A DNA stretch of 64,000 nucleotides from an uncultured Aquimarina sp. (GCA_947501475.1 CANMWA010000007.1:186001-250000); one strand, 5' to 3'. Shown: positions 53,105 through 62,883, numbered from the stretch's first letter. A program made the numbers and translations. The notes: generated by a model from the sequence alone, not told the origin.

Positions 53105-53327
53105 TTAAATATAGCCTTAAAATGTTAAAAAAATAAATCAAAATGTTAAAAACAAACGATGAGTGTAACACAAACAAATGCATTACGTCTTACAAGTATA
53201 AGATATGATTTTTCATAAATTTAGTTAGTTAGTTACTTATTAATAATCAGATTTTATTCATAGTTGATGGTTAGTGTTACTATTTGATTATTATAGAAAA
53301 CCGCCCCTGGTTAATGGGGCGGTTTTT
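53105..53327 (+). ncRNA. Candidate small RNA ending at orphan terminator
   Basis: Start is a guess from the near -7 box at 53091. The end is the terminator stem. No ORF is found, and the next gene on the strand starts 167 bp past the terminator. Alternatively it may be a leader or attenuator of the TonB receptor gene that begins at 53494. Confidence 0.3.
53297..53327 (+). terminator. Strong GC-rich terminator without upstream gene
   Basis: An 11-bp stem (AAAACCGCCCC/GGGGCGGTTTT) with an 8-nt loop and T-run. Confidence 0.85.
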
Positions 53328-53493
53328 GATTTTAAAATAATGTTAAAGTCAACAGTATCTGTAACAGAAAAGTATATCGATCGTCTAGTCCTATATATAC
53401 GCTTAATCAACGTAATAATTTTATAAAAAATCATGCACTCGTATTATGTAATACAAAGTACGATGCATAACAAAACAATCAAAAAACGTTCAG

Positions 53494-55866
53494 ATGAAAA
53501 CATTCAATCAAAAAACTATTGTTCTATTTTTTTCCTTATTAAGTTGCTTTTTCATTTCTGCTCAGCCATCAAATGATGCCGTTGTGGGTACTATAAGAGG
53601 AAAAGTAATTGACAAAAACTTACAGCAGCCTGTTCCTTATGCTACAATAGTAATTAATGACGGAGCTAATAAAATTATAAGTGGAGGTATTAGTACAGAG
53701 GATGGTGATTTCTTAATTACTGATATACCAAAAGGCAACTACACTTTGAAAGTGCAATTTATCGGGTACTCAACACACTCACAACCCATCGAAATTTCAA
53801 GAAAAAATAAGGACATTGATGTGGGTACTATTACACTCGAAGAAACTGCAGAATCTTTGGATGATGTTACTGTAGTGGCAGAACGCACTACTATAGAGCA
53901 AAAAATCGACCGTAAAGTCATTAATGTTGGTAAAGATCTTACGACTACAGGAGGCACTGCAGCCGAAATTATGAATAACATCCCGTCGGTTAATATTGAT
54001 CAAGACGGTAATATAGCACTAAGAGGAAATGAAAATGTTCGCATTTTTGTAGATGGTAAACCAACCAACATTAGTGCTACACAGTTATTGAAGCAAATAC
54101 CATCTACTTCAATCAAAAAAATTGAATTAATCACTAATCCTTCGGCTAAATATAATCCAGAAGGGATGAGTGGCATTATTAATATTGTATTACATAAAAA
54201 TAGTAATATTGGATTTAATGGAAATCTAAACCTTGGACTCAACTACGATATTAATGCTCGATTTAATAGCTCTGTTGATCTAAATTACAGAGCCGGAAAA
54301 ATTAATGTGTATGGAAATTACGGAAACAATATAAACAAAAACCTAAATGCTGGATTTGTACTTAGAGAAGATCAAAATTACTTGACAGATTTTCAATTTT
54401 TAGACAACAACAAATCTCATTTATTTAAACTCGGTATAGACTATTTTTTAGATGACAAAAACACAGTTTCGGTATATACAAATCAAAACCTATTTGACGG
54501 TTTAACAAAAGGATCTACAGATATTACCTTTTTAAACAATGATCAAAATGATCTTTCTCAAGATTTAATAAGTGATAGTGACAATTTAGGTTCTACATAT
54601 AATTTTGATTTTAAGCATGATTTCAAAAAGGAAGGGCACAACATAGAGCTAGAGGTAGATTATAATGTTTTTAATAGTGATAGTGATGACGATTTTAACT
54701 TTACAGGAGGAGATGGCTCTTTCACTAATTATAATGACCTGATCGATAACGAAAGAAAAAACACAACTATTAATCTAGATTATGTAAATCCATTATCAGA
54801 AAAGATGAAATTAGAATTAGGGTATGAAACTCGATTAAGAAGAACCAATAATGACTATCAGTCTACTCTATTTCCTAATTCGATATACAGTTATGATCGC
54901 GATATACATTCATTATATGCTACTTTTGGAAATAATTTTGAAAAATGGTCTTATCAAGTTGGAACTAGACTTGAAAGCTATCAAGTAGAAGCAATTTTTG
55001 ATGGAGAAAAAATATTTGAAGATGATATTTTTACAGCATATCCTTCAGCTTACATTACTTATAATCCAGGAGAAAAAAATACGTACCAATTAAGTTATAG
55101 CAGAAGAGTAGATAGACCAGGGTTAAATCAAGTAAATCCAATAAGAGAATGGAGTACACCTCGAATCATTTCAATAGGTAATCCATCATTAGATCCTCAA
55201 TTTACCAATTCTATTGAGGGTAATTACACTAGAAAGCTAAAAAGCGGATCTATTACCAGCAGTGTTTTTTATAGATTAATCAACGATGAGATCAATCAAA
55301 CTTTAATTGAAAATCCCGACGTAGAAGAAGGGCAAATACTAACCTTTAATAATTTTGATAACAATTCTGCATACGGAATCGAGGTTTCAAGTAATTATAA
55401 AGTAGCCAAATGGTGGAGTTTTAATGCTAGTTTTGACCTTTATGGGCAAACGCAAAAAGGAATTGTAGAAGGTATATCCAAAGAGGTTGATGCGGTGATT
55501 TACAATTTTAGAATGAACAATAGTTTTAAAGCTACCAAAAATTTAACTTTTCAGGTATTTGGGTTTTATCGTGGAGATCAAGAGGGTGTTCAATTTAACA
55601 CAAAACCATTTTATTTTATCAATACTGGAGCCAGATACAATTTCTTAGATGGTAAAGGTACGGCTAGTATTAACTTTAATGATATTTTTAATACCATGCG
55701 ATTTAGATTTTCTAGTGATTCGCCTTTTCCGCAAAGTGGTAGATTTCAGGGAGAAACACAAACAGTTTTTCTAGGCTTATCGTACCGATTTGGAAGCGGA
55801 AAAAACAGAAAAGCATCAAGAAAAAGAAGAGATAATAACGAAAAGTCAGGAGGAGGTATACTTTAG
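53494..55866 (+). CDS. TonB-dependent receptor-like outer-membrane protein (OMP_b-brl_3 type)
   Basis: 790 aa. Signal peptide (about 1-24). Carboxypeptidase-regulatory-like domain (about 28-115; IRGKVIDKNLQQPVPYATIVIND). Plug-like domain (about 120-230) with MNNIPSVNIDQDGNIALRGNENVRIFVDGKPTN (in pieces) and NPSAKYNPEGMSGIINIVL. The long beta-barrel ends FLGLSYRFGSG, followed by a Lys/Arg-rich tail (KASRKRRDNNEK). This group is common in Bacteroidota and often controlled by signalling systems; substrate unknown. No SusD partner, so it is not a SusC of a glycan locus. Confidence 0.92.
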   Translation: MKTFNQKTIVLFFSLLSCFFISAQPSNDAVVGTIRGKVIDKNLQQPVPYATIVINDGANKIISGGISTEDGDFLITDIPKGNYTLKVQFIGYSTHSQPIEISRKNKDIDVGTITLEETAESLDDVTVVAERTTIEQKIDRKVINVGKDLTTTGGTAAEIMNNIPSVNIDQDGNIALRGNENVRIFVDGKPTNISATQLLKQIPSTSIKKIELITNPSAKYNPEGMSGIINIVLHKNSNIGFNGNLNLGLNYDINARFNSSVDLNYRAGKINVYGNYGNNINKNLNAGFVLREDQNYLTDFQFLDNNKSHLFKLGIDYFLDDKNTVSVYTNQNLFDGLTKGSTDITFLNNDQNDLSQDLISDSDNLGSTYNFDFKHDFKKEGHNIELEVDYNVFNSDSDDDFNFTGGDGSFTNYNDLIDNERKNTTINLDYVNPLSEKMKLELGYETRLRRTNNDYQSTLFPNSIYSYDRDIHSLYATFGNNFEKWSYQVGTRLESYQVEAIFDGEKIFEDDIFTAYPSAYITYNPGEKNTYQLSYSRRVDRPGLNQVNPIREWSTPRIISIGNPSLDPQFTNSIEGNYTRKLKSGSITSSVFYRLINDEINQTLIENPDVEEGQILTFNNFDNNSAYGIEVSSNYKVAKWWSFNASFDLYGQTQKGIVEGISKEVDAVIYNFRMNNSFKATKNLTFQVFGFYRGDQEGVQFNTKPFYFINTGARYNFLDGKGTASINFNDIFNTMRFRFSSDSPFPQSGRFQGETQTVFLGLSYRFGSGKNRKASRKRRDNNEKSGGGIL

Positions 55867-56086
55867 CTGAGCTTTTATTAAAAAATATGTTAATTCATTG
55901 CATATTTTTTAAGTAATTCGTTAAATTTAATATCGAATACACAAAAAAAGCACTAACGTTAAATTATTGTAAAAAAACAACACAATCTGTAACACATCAG
56001 GATTTGTGACGTTTAATATAATACAGTTATGGTTATGATTTATTTGAATTAGCCTTTAAAAAATTAATAACCTTGTTATTATATAT

Positions 56087-56119
56087 AAAACGCGAGTGTA
56101 GTATTACGCTCGCGTTTTT
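56087..56119. terminator. Bidirectional terminator between TonB-like receptor and fabH
   Basis: A 13-bp stem (AAAACGCGAGTGT against ACGCTCGCGTTTT, one wobble) lies between the convergent genes, with T5 on the plus side and A4 at the left. Confidence 0.85.
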
Positions 56120-56134
56120 CTTTTTATATATTTC

Positions 56135-57142
56135 TTACCATCTAATAATAGCACTACCCCAAGTAAATCCACTACCAAATGCTGCAAGGACGATTAGATC
56201 TCCTTCTTTTATTTTGCCTTTTTCCCAAGCTTCAGTAAGAGCGATAGGTATAGATGCAGCTGTAGTATTACCATACTTCTGGATATTATTATATACTTGA
56301 TCATTAGATAGCTTAAATTGTTTCTGCACAAATTGAGATATCCTTAAATTTGCTTGATGAGGGATTAGCATGTTTATATCTGAGGCACTAAGGTTGTTTG
56401 CTTGTAAACCTTCATTAATAACTTCAGAAAAACGAACTACTGCATTTTTAAACACAAACTGTCCATTCATATAAGGGTAATATGGGATATTCTCTTGAGG
56501 ATTCTCTGCTATAATCTCTGGTACCCAATGCTCTGTACTAGGACCTTCTAAAGATAATTCTTTTGCATGTGCTCCTTCACTATGTAAGTGTGTAGATAAG
56601 ATCCCTTTTCCTTCTTTATCGCTTCTAGTCAATACAGCAGCACCCGCACCATCACCAAAAATCACTGAAACTCCCCTACCCCTAGTAGACATATCTAAAC
56701 CACCACTATGGTTTTCGCTACCAATCACTAAAATATTTTTATACATACCCGTTTTAATAAACTGGTCTGCCACAGATATAGCATACACAAAACCGCTGCA
56801 TTGATTTCGAACATCTAATGCTGGAATAGTTTTCATATCCATCATTTCTTGCACTCTAACTCCGCCTCCCGGAAAATACATATCAGGACTTAATGTGGCA
56901 AATATAATCAGCTCTATATCATCCTTGCTTATATTTGCCCTTTCGATAGCAATTTTTGCTGCTTTGACGCCCATAATAGAAGTGCTATTACCATCTCCTT
57001 TTTTAATATGCCGCCTTTCTTTAATACCCGTTCTTTCTTGAATCCAAGCATCATTAGTATCCATAATTTTTGAAAGATCATCGTTTGTTACCACATTTTC
57101 AGGAACGTAATACCCTAATCCAGATATTTTTGAAGTATACAT
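56135..57142 (-). CDS. fabH: Beta-ketoacyl-ACP synthase III
   Basis: 335 aa. Catalytic Cys115 in VRNQCSGFVYAI, His in LIPHQANLRI and Asn in YGNTTAASIP. Substrate entrance GIKERRH near residue 40. It starts fatty-acid synthesis by condensing an acyl-CoA with malonyl-ACP. Monocistronic; terminators on both sides. Confidence 0.96.
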   Translation of the reverse strand: MYTSKISGLGYYVPENVVTNDDLSKIMDTNDAWIQERTGIKERRHIKKGDGNSTSIMGVKAAKIAIERANISKDDIELIIFATLSPDMYFPGGGVRVQEMMDMKTIPALDVRNQCSGFVYAISVADQFIKTGMYKNILVIGSENHSGGLDMSTRGRGVSVIFGDGAGAAVLTRSDKEGKGILSTHLHSEGAHAKELSLEGPSTEHWVPEIIAENPQENIPYYPYMNGQFVFKNAVVRFSEVINEGLQANNLSASDINMLIPHQANLRISQFVQKQFKLSNDQVYNNIQKYGNTTAASIPIALTEAWEKGKIKEGDLIVLAAFGSGFTWGSAIIRW

Positions 57143-57360
57143 ATAGTTAATTTAGTGTGTATTTTTGCATTACTCATGCTCAATTAAAAACTGGCGAGCA
57201 ATATATGTATTCTTACCATCTTGATAAAACAAAGTGTAATTATATTGTATGCGCGCATAATAAAATTGAGTAACATTAAAGTAATTCACTTTACTATTTA
57301 TATTAATCCCTAAAAAATCTTAGTAATATTTACAGTATAGAAAAGAATATTAAACTATAA

Positions 57361-57395
57361 AAAAGCTACAAACCGGAAACATTTGTAGCTTTTTA
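57361..57395 (-). terminator. Terminator after orphan type IX tail gene
   Basis: The stem AAAGCTACAAA/TTTGTAGCTTT has A4 on the left, giving T's on the minus strand. It lies about 20 bp after the stop codon at 57415. Confidence 0.8.
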
Positions 57396-57414
57396 TCCCC
57401 ATCTTCCTAAAACT

Positions 57415-57669
57415 TTAGAGTTTCAGAAATTTTTTGATCATTACCGTGTTTTTGCTCTTAACTTTTACAGTATATAAGCCAGACGGTAATGTTTTTAGTG
57501 AAATCGTGTTCCTAATGATTAGATTTTTATTTTCTTGTATAATCTGCCCTTGTCTGTTCAAAATTTCATAGGACATCATTGAAGAGAGATTGCAAAGATC
57601 TATATATACCTCTCCTTTTAATGGGTTTGGATATATATATACTTTATGTATCTCTGCATCTTGTATCAT
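57415..57669 (-). CDS. Short protein with type IX sorting tail only
   Basis: 84 aa. Nearly the whole chain is a Por_Secre_tail-type sorting domain: VYIYPNPLKGEVYIDL, SYEILNRQGQIIQENKNL, ISLKTLPSGLYTVKVKSKN and TVMIKKFLKL. There is no signal peptide and no cargo domain. It may be a fragment of a larger gene, but the reading frame is clean, has its own terminator, and no upstream remnant could be seen. Paired inverted repeats lie upstream (57711-57763). Confidence 0.65.
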   Translation of the reverse strand: MIQDAEIHKVYIYPNPLKGEVYIDLCNLSSMMSYEILNRQGQIIQENKNLIIRNTISLKTLPSGLYTVKVKSKNTVMIKKFLKL

Positions 57670-57710
57670 CTCTTTAACATCTTCTTTTCAATGATTGTTT
57701 TAATACTATA

Positions 57711-57763
57711 TACATACAAATGTATGTACTCAATCAATACAAAAACATACGTAGTGCTACGTA
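57711..57763. repeat. Two neighbouring short palindromes
   Basis: TACATACA-AA-TGTATGTA (57711-57728) and TACGTAG-TG-CTACGTA (57748-57763) lie in the 123-bp interval between the response regulator and the orphan tail gene. Possible operators or mRNA 3'-end hairpins; there is no T-run. Confidence 0.45.
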
Positions 57764-57792
57764 ATTATAACAGAGTCTTATTCACTGATTAA

Positions 57793-58425
57793 TTATAGTA
57801 GTAGTTCTTTATTCTTTTGCGACCAGATAAGAAGTGAATTTGGCTTTTGGTCTATCTCCAATTTTTTAATCATATTAGCACGATGTTTTTCTACCGTTCT
57901 TACCGATATGTTTAAAAAATCTGCAATTTGCATACTAGTCATTTCATCAGCGATAAGTTTTAGGATCTTTATCTCTGATCGTGTTAGGTTTTCAATATGT
58001 ACTTCTTGATGTAAACTATGAGAGAATCGTTTGTATATCTTCTCACTAAAATAAGATGTTCCATCACATACACTAGCAATACACTCTTCTATTTCTGACA
58101 ACGCAAACTCTTTAAGCAGATACCCATGTATGTTATACTTAACCGCATCTTCAAAAATCTTTTTTTCTTTGTGTAATGTTATTAAAACGATTCTCGTTTT
58201 AACATCATGCCGTTTACAATTTTTGGCTATATCTATACCTGTCATATTTGGCATTTCAATATCTAATATTGCGATATCAGGTTTTTCTTTTATGATAGTA
58301 TTGTATGCCGAAAGACCATCTGTACAGCTTGCTATAATGTTATATTTTTTTTCATTTAAAAAGTCTTCTAACCCCTTTAGCAAAAGTGGATGATCATCAG
58401 CAATAAGTATGTTGGGTTTAAACAT
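57793..58425 (-). CDS. NarL/LuxR-type response regulator
   Basis: 210 aa. Receiver (about 5-120) with Asp10-Asp11, phospho-acceptor Asp55 (ILDIEMPN), and Lys105. LuxR-type HTH (about 146-205) with LTRSEIKILKLIADEMTSMQIADFLNISVRTVEKHRANMIKKL (in pieces). It overlaps its kinase gene by 8 bp, a firm two-component operon. Targets unknown. Confidence 0.95.
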   Translation of the reverse strand: MFKPNILIADDHPLLLKGLEDFLNEKKYNIIASCTDGLSAYNTIIKEKPDIAILDIEMPNMTGIDIAKNCKRHDVKTRIVLITLHKEKKIFEDAVKYNIHGYLLKEFALSEIEECIASVCDGTSYFSEKIYKRFSHSLHQEVHIENLTRSEIKILKLIADEMTSMQIADFLNISVRTVEKHRANMIKKLEIDQKPNSLLIWSQKNKELLL

Positions 58426-60472
58426 GTTTTGGAATATTAAATATCAATGTAGTTCCCTGATTGATTTCGGAAAGTATTTTGAAATTAGCTTTCAAAAATT
58501 TTGATCGTTCTGTTAGTGTTTTTAATCCAATTTTTGAAGCAGATAATTTTTCTTTTGCAACATCGAATCCTTTTCCATTATCCTTAATCAATATCTCTAC
58601 ATTTTGATCTTTGTTAACCACTATAATTTCTGCCGATCTAGCATTAGAGTGTTTAAGGATATTATTAAAGCTTTCTTGTACTAAACGGTAAATATTGATT
58701 TCTTTTTCTTTATCAAAAATAGTATCAATATTATCTATTTCTGCCGAAATAAAAATATCATAATTTTCATCAATCATTTCTACACTACTTTGCAATGTTA
58801 CTGTAAGTCCAAATTCTTCTAACTTAAAGGGATGTAAACTTCTTGATATTTCTCTTACTTCATCTATAACACCATCGACAATTGTAGCGGTTTTAGCGTC
58901 TTCATTTTGTACCACTCGATTTTTAATTAGTAATAGGCTTTGACCAACACTATCGTGTAAATCCTTTGAAATGCGTTTACCAACTCTTTCTTGAGTTTGC
59001 AGAAGTTCTTGTAAAAAAGATTGTTGTAATTTTTTATTACGTAATAACAATGTTCTATTCCTGTACAGGTATAATGAAAAGAATAATAAACACAATCCTA
59101 TCCCACCAAAAAATATTAGATTTCTCTTGGCTTTATCTTTTGCTTCTAGTACATCTATGTTTGCTTTTTGGATAGCAATTTTATTATCTCTTTTTTCTGT
59201 TTCATACAGAGCTTGATAGTAGATCACACTATTTGATCTGGTTAAATTATATATAGAATCTTTGAGTAATATATACTTATTCAAATGCACCATGGCTTCA
59301 GATGGTTTATTTATTTTGTGATACGCTTCAGATAATTTCTTTTCCAAATGTACCTGCCCTCTTATATCATTTGACTTCTTAAAAATATTAATCTCTTCTT
59401 CTAAAACAGGAATAGCTTCTTTATATTTACCCTCTGCTACTTTAAGTCTGCTCAGAGCTTTTAAATAAAATATGCGGTCAAAAGGACTTGCTATCAAATC
59501 ACTGTCATACTCCATTGTATCAAGATACTTCTTTGCTTTTTCTGGTTCATTTTGATTAGAATAGAATTCTGACAAATACGCTCTTACTCTAAACATTCCT
59601 CCTCTATTATCAGCTGTTTTCTTTAATAATTTATGAGCGTTTAGATAAGCTTCTTCTTCCTTTTTATATTCTTTTTTCTTTACAAAATCCCGAGCATCAT
59701 TTATACTTAATTCTGATAATGCTCTAAAATCCTTATTTTTTTGATTGTTTAATAATATTCTTATCCTCTGTCTTTCTTCAAAAGATTTTTCAAGAAGATA
59801 TAACTGACTAAAAATTCCTGACACAGCCAATCCAGTATAAGCTATATAAGCTGTATCTCTAAGTTGAGTATATAATTTATTAGCTTTCTGATATTTTAAA
59901 ACTGCTTTAGAAAGTTTGCCAAGTCTTTCTGTAGCCTGTCCGCCAAAATAAATTGCATCTGCTTCATAAATAGAATCTCTAGTTATATTGTACCATTTTT
60001 CTGCTCTGGTATAATCTGTAACCGCTTTTGTTAATTTATCAATTTGATAATTAGCTCCTGCTCTTTTAACATATAAGTGACCCAAATTTATTTTGTTTTT
60101 GATTTTGTTACTATCATCAATAATATTGTTAACAATTACTAGTGCAGAATCGGGCTTCCCAATTATCGTAAGATAATGATATGTAAGTCTAGAAGTTTTA
60201 AAAGCGGCCAAATCAAAACTATCTAGCTTTTTTGCTAACTCTATATGTTGAAGGCTATACTTAGAGTAGTTATCCATGTAAAACTCAAAATCAGTTGATT
60301 TAATTTTGCTAATTTCTTGGGATAACGAATCCAATAATTTTAGTTTTTCTATTGATTTAATTGTATTCTCAACCTTATTTATTAAATTAATTATAGCCTC
60401 TTTTTCTTGAGAGAATGCATGCAAATGCAAGGTTGCAATAACAATATATATATACATTTTGCGTCTAAACAT
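58418..60472 (-). CDS. TPR-sensor histidine kinase (HisKA_3 / NarX type)
   Basis: 684 aa. Signal-like N-terminus (about 1-21), TPR helices (about 60-440) probably periplasmic, one membrane helix (451-470), then the HisKA_3 dimerisation domain with ISKDLHDSVGQSLLLI (phospho-acceptor His506) and an ATPase with VQESFNNILKHSNA (Asn604 region) and DNGKGF (631-636). Overlaps the response regulator by 8 bp. Same sensor layout as the LytS-type kinase at 35702-37603 but a different kinase class. Confidence 0.94.
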   Translation of the reverse strand: MFRRKMYIYIVIATLHLHAFSQEKEAIINLINKVENTIKSIEKLKLLDSLSQEISKIKSTDFEFYMDNYSKYSLQHIELAKKLDSFDLAAFKTSRLTYHYLTIIGKPDSALVIVNNIIDDSNKIKNKINLGHLYVKRAGANYQIDKLTKAVTDYTRAEKWYNITRDSIYEADAIYFGGQATERLGKLSKAVLKYQKANKLYTQLRDTAYIAYTGLAVSGIFSQLYLLEKSFEERQRIRILLNNQKNKDFRALSELSINDARDFVKKKEYKKEEEAYLNAHKLLKKTADNRGGMFRVRAYLSEFYSNQNEPEKAKKYLDTMEYDSDLIASPFDRIFYLKALSRLKVAEGKYKEAIPVLEEEINIFKKSNDIRGQVHLEKKLSEAYHKINKPSEAMVHLNKYILLKDSIYNLTRSNSVIYYQALYETEKRDNKIAIQKANIDVLEAKDKAKRNLIFFGGIGLCLLFFSLYLYRNRTLLLRNKKLQQSFLQELLQTQERVGKRISKDLHDSVGQSLLLIKNRVVQNEDAKTATIVDGVIDEVREISRSLHPFKLEEFGLTVTLQSSVEMIDENYDIFISAEIDNIDTIFDKEKEINIYRLVQESFNNILKHSNARSAEIIVVNKDQNVEILIKDNGKGFDVAKEKLSASKIGLKTLTERSKFLKANFKILSEINQGTTLIFNIPKHV

Positions 60473-60557
60473 ACTAGGGAGAAATTAGTAACCGTGAAGA
60501 TAAGCATAAATGTATTTTAAGGATATATTTGGCTTTCATTTTATTCTTTAAAAACCG

Positions 60558-60585
60558 AAAGATGCGCCAACCACAGCGCATCTTT
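60558..60585 (-). terminator. Hairpin after ABC1 kinase gene
   Basis: The perfect stem AAAGATGCGC/GCGCATCTTT has an 8-nt loop, 50 bp past the ABC1 stop codon. On the minus strand a T5 stretch follows four bases later, so termination is likely but not canonical. Confidence 0.7.
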
Positions 60586-60634
60586 CTAACAACCTAACCA
60601 ATAAATAAACAAACCAAGCCAGTCGGTCGACTGA

Positions 60635-61942
60635 CTATAGGTGCTTTTCATAATTTTTTACATGAATCTTAGCTTTTAAATCATGTAACAAATTATATAA
60701 ACCAAAAAAAGTACGATTGATATAAAGAAAGTGTTTACTTCCTCTATTACCATTCATTTTTCTTAGTTCAGTATCCTTAGAATATTTTTCACTTAATTCT
60801 GTAATCTTCCTCCAAAAACCTTCATCTGCAAAATCAAATGTTTCTTCATTAAAGGGTTTGGTAAATAGACTTAGCATCTCATGGAACAACTCCGAGAAGA
60901 ATCTTTTTTCTTTGGGAGTATCATCTTCTCGGAGTATTTCCAATTGAAACATCTTTTGGGCAAAAAAACGTGAATCGTCTATGTTTTTTTTGTCTGCTAA
61001 CTCAAAATACGGAGTATAAAATTCTAGTGGAACTTTCTTGACACATCCAAAATCTATAGCAATCAAATTATCATTATGATCAACCAAAAAATTACCTGGA
61101 TGTGGATCTGCATGTACAGCTTTTAAAACATGCATCTGATACATATAAAAATCCCATAATGCTTGACCAATTTTGTTCGCCTTATTTTGATCTTTATTTT
61201 GTTTTGTAAATTCACTTAAATGCACACCATCCATCCAATCCATTGTGATGATACGCTCACTGGATAAATCCTGGTAATACTTTGGGAATTTTAGATTAGG
61301 GATTTTAGAACATGCCAAAGTGATTTCTTTACTTTGTTTTACCTCTAATATATAATCAGTTTCTTCTAGCAATTTGCCTTCTAATTCCTTAAAATATTTC
61401 TCAGAATCTTTTCCTTTTAAGTTAAACATTCTGATGGCGATGGGTTTTACCATCGCCAAATCAGAACTTATACTGTTTGCAACTCCAGGGTATTGAATTT
61501 TCACAGCAAGTTTTTTCCCATCTTTAACTGCTTTGTGTACCTGACCGATACTCGCGGCATTTATAGATTGAGTTGCAAACGTATCATATAATTCTTCGGG
61601 ATATCTACCATGATACTTTTTAAAGGTTTTTCTTACCAACGGCCCTGATAATGGAGGTACACTAAACTGTGCCAAAGAAAAACGCTCTACATAAGCATTT
61701 GGTAATATATTTTTTTCCATAGAAAGCATTTGCGCTACTTTAAGCGCGCTTCCTTTTAAATTTTTAAGACCATCATATATATCTGTAGCATTATCTTCAT
61801 TGAGTTGATCTTTGGTTAGATCTGGGTTCACTGCCTTTTTACTATAATACTTAAGATAATTACCCCCAACTTTTACACCGGTCTTAACAAGTTCGGTAGT
61901 TCTTCCTAATTTTGTTGTTGGTATTTTATCTATGGTCTTCAT
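60635..61942 (-). CDS. ABC1/AarF/UbiB-family atypical kinase
   Basis: 435 aa. UbiB signatures: LKGSALKVAQMLSM (KxGQ-like motif, here KVAQ), INAASIGQVHKA (Ala-rich loop), KIQYPGV, LEETDYILEVKQ, HADPHPGNFLVDHN (catalytic) and AIDFGCVKKV (metal). The family supports quinone biosynthesis or lipid handling through ATPase activity. Bacteroidota use menaquinone, so the exact role is open. It is 47 bp downstream of a TetR-type regulator gene on the same strand. Confidence 0.93.
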   Translation of the reverse strand: MKTIDKIPTTKLGRTTELVKTGVKVGGNYLKYYSKKAVNPDLTKDQLNEDNATDIYDGLKNLKGSALKVAQMLSMEKNILPNAYVERFSLAQFSVPPLSGPLVRKTFKKYHGRYPEELYDTFATQSINAASIGQVHKAVKDGKKLAVKIQYPGVANSISSDLAMVKPIAIRMFNLKGKDSEKYFKELEGKLLEETDYILEVKQSKEITLACSKIPNLKFPKYYQDLSSERIITMDWMDGVHLSEFTKQNKDQNKANKIGQALWDFYMYQMHVLKAVHADPHPGNFLVDHNDNLIAIDFGCVKKVPLEFYTPYFELADKKNIDDSRFFAQKMFQLEILREDDTPKEKRFFSELFHEMLSLFTKPFNEETFDFADEGFWRKITELSEKYSKDTELRKMNGNRGSKHFLYINRTFFGLYNLLHDLKAKIHVKNYEKHL

Positions 61943-61989
61943 TAATTTATTTATCTATTAAAAGTCTGAAATATTCTATTTTCCTTACA

Positions 61990-62655
61990 CTAATTGTACA
62001 TTACTTTTTCTTTCCAGAGAAATTTTCCAAAATCCAATACATTATTTAATGGTGTATTATCAAAAAGATCAAAAATGGTATTTACAGATTTCTCGATTGC
62101 CATATCTGTTTTTTCAAAACCAATAGACTCATCTTCCATCCAAAAGTTTAATAAGAATAAAAATTGCAACCAAGCACCTTCAGAAAAAACAGGTGCCGGA
62201 TTTTTAGTGATTTTATACAATTTCATATCATTATCAGCCTCGATAAGTTCTTCTGCAAATTCTTTAATATGTGAACGTAGGCCTTTTAATTGTCCTAAAT
62301 TTTTAAAAGGCATATCATATTTCTTTAACGCAAATAGTACATAACTACGATTTAAAGTGAGCATTTCAAAAAATGTATAGAACAGCGTTAGCATTTTATC
62401 CCTACTAGAGAAATTATTATATTCTGAATTCTTATTCATTGCATCAATTGTCGTTGAGAAAAAAGTAATCCAAATCGTTTTATCAAGACCTTCAATACTG
62501 CCAAAAAACTTATAAAAATCTTCTTCCTTTATCTTAATATCCTTACAAAATTTATATACCGATTTTGGATGACTATCTTGATCAAGCACATGTTGCATAT
62601 ACTTTTTTATAATACTCTGCTTATCGATTGTTTTTTTACTACTAGAAGATGGCAT
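61990..62655 (-). CDS. TetR-family transcriptional regulator
   Basis: 221 aa. The N-terminal HTH is divergent (about 12-60; IKKYMQHVLDQDSHPKSVYKFCKDIKIKEEDFYKFF in pieces), with a Phe/Gly turn like TetR. The C-terminal helical domain (about 75-215) has LTLFYTFFEMLTLNRSYVLFAL and WLQFLFLLNFWMEDESIGFEKTD, typical of the TetR_C group encoded next to ABC1 kinases. It probably controls the ABC1 gene downstream. Start 228 bp from htpG. Confidence 0.85.
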   Translation of the reverse strand: MPSSSSKKTIDKQSIIKKYMQHVLDQDSHPKSVYKFCKDIKIKEEDFYKFFGSIEGLDKTIWITFFSTTIDAMNKNSEYNNFSSRDKMLTLFYTFFEMLTLNRSYVLFALKKYDMPFKNLGQLKGLRSHIKEFAEELIEADNDMKLYKITKNPAPVFSEGAWLQFLFLLNFWMEDESIGFEKTDMAIEKSVNTIFDLFDNTPLNNVLDFGKFLWKEKVMYN

Positions 62656-62808
62656 ATCTATACTTTTAATGGCAGTAGTAAATATAGTGATTGTTTAACT
62701 TATTCAGTAAAAAGTTAAACAAAATATATGTTAAAGTTTTTACATAAAAGATAAAACCTAATTAAAAGTATCGTATACCAGACATAGCAACATTATATAA
62801 ATGCCAGT

Positions 62809-62844
62809 TTGTCATAAAAATAGTATTGGTATTTTTTTTGACAA
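62809..62844. promoter_or_regulatory. TTGTCA-N24-TGACAA inverted repeat upstream of htpG
   Basis: Hexamers at 62809-62814 and 62839-62844, 40 bp before the htpG ATG. It may be part of a heat-shock or other control site. Spacing is long for a simple dimer operator, so confidence is low. Confidence 0.3.
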
Positions 62845-62883
62845 TATCTTTTAAAATCGACATTAAATTAAAACGACATACAA

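Larger units (their letters stand above)
53059..53493. other. 435-bp intergenic region with orphan terminator
   Basis: No ORF of note. It has a TACCTTTTG near-match to a -7 box at 53091-53099, two AAAATGTTAAAAA copies around 53119 and 53143, a TTAG tetranucleotide run near 53221-53234, and a strong plus-strand terminator at 53297-53327 not preceded by a gene on that strand. Confidence 0.6.
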
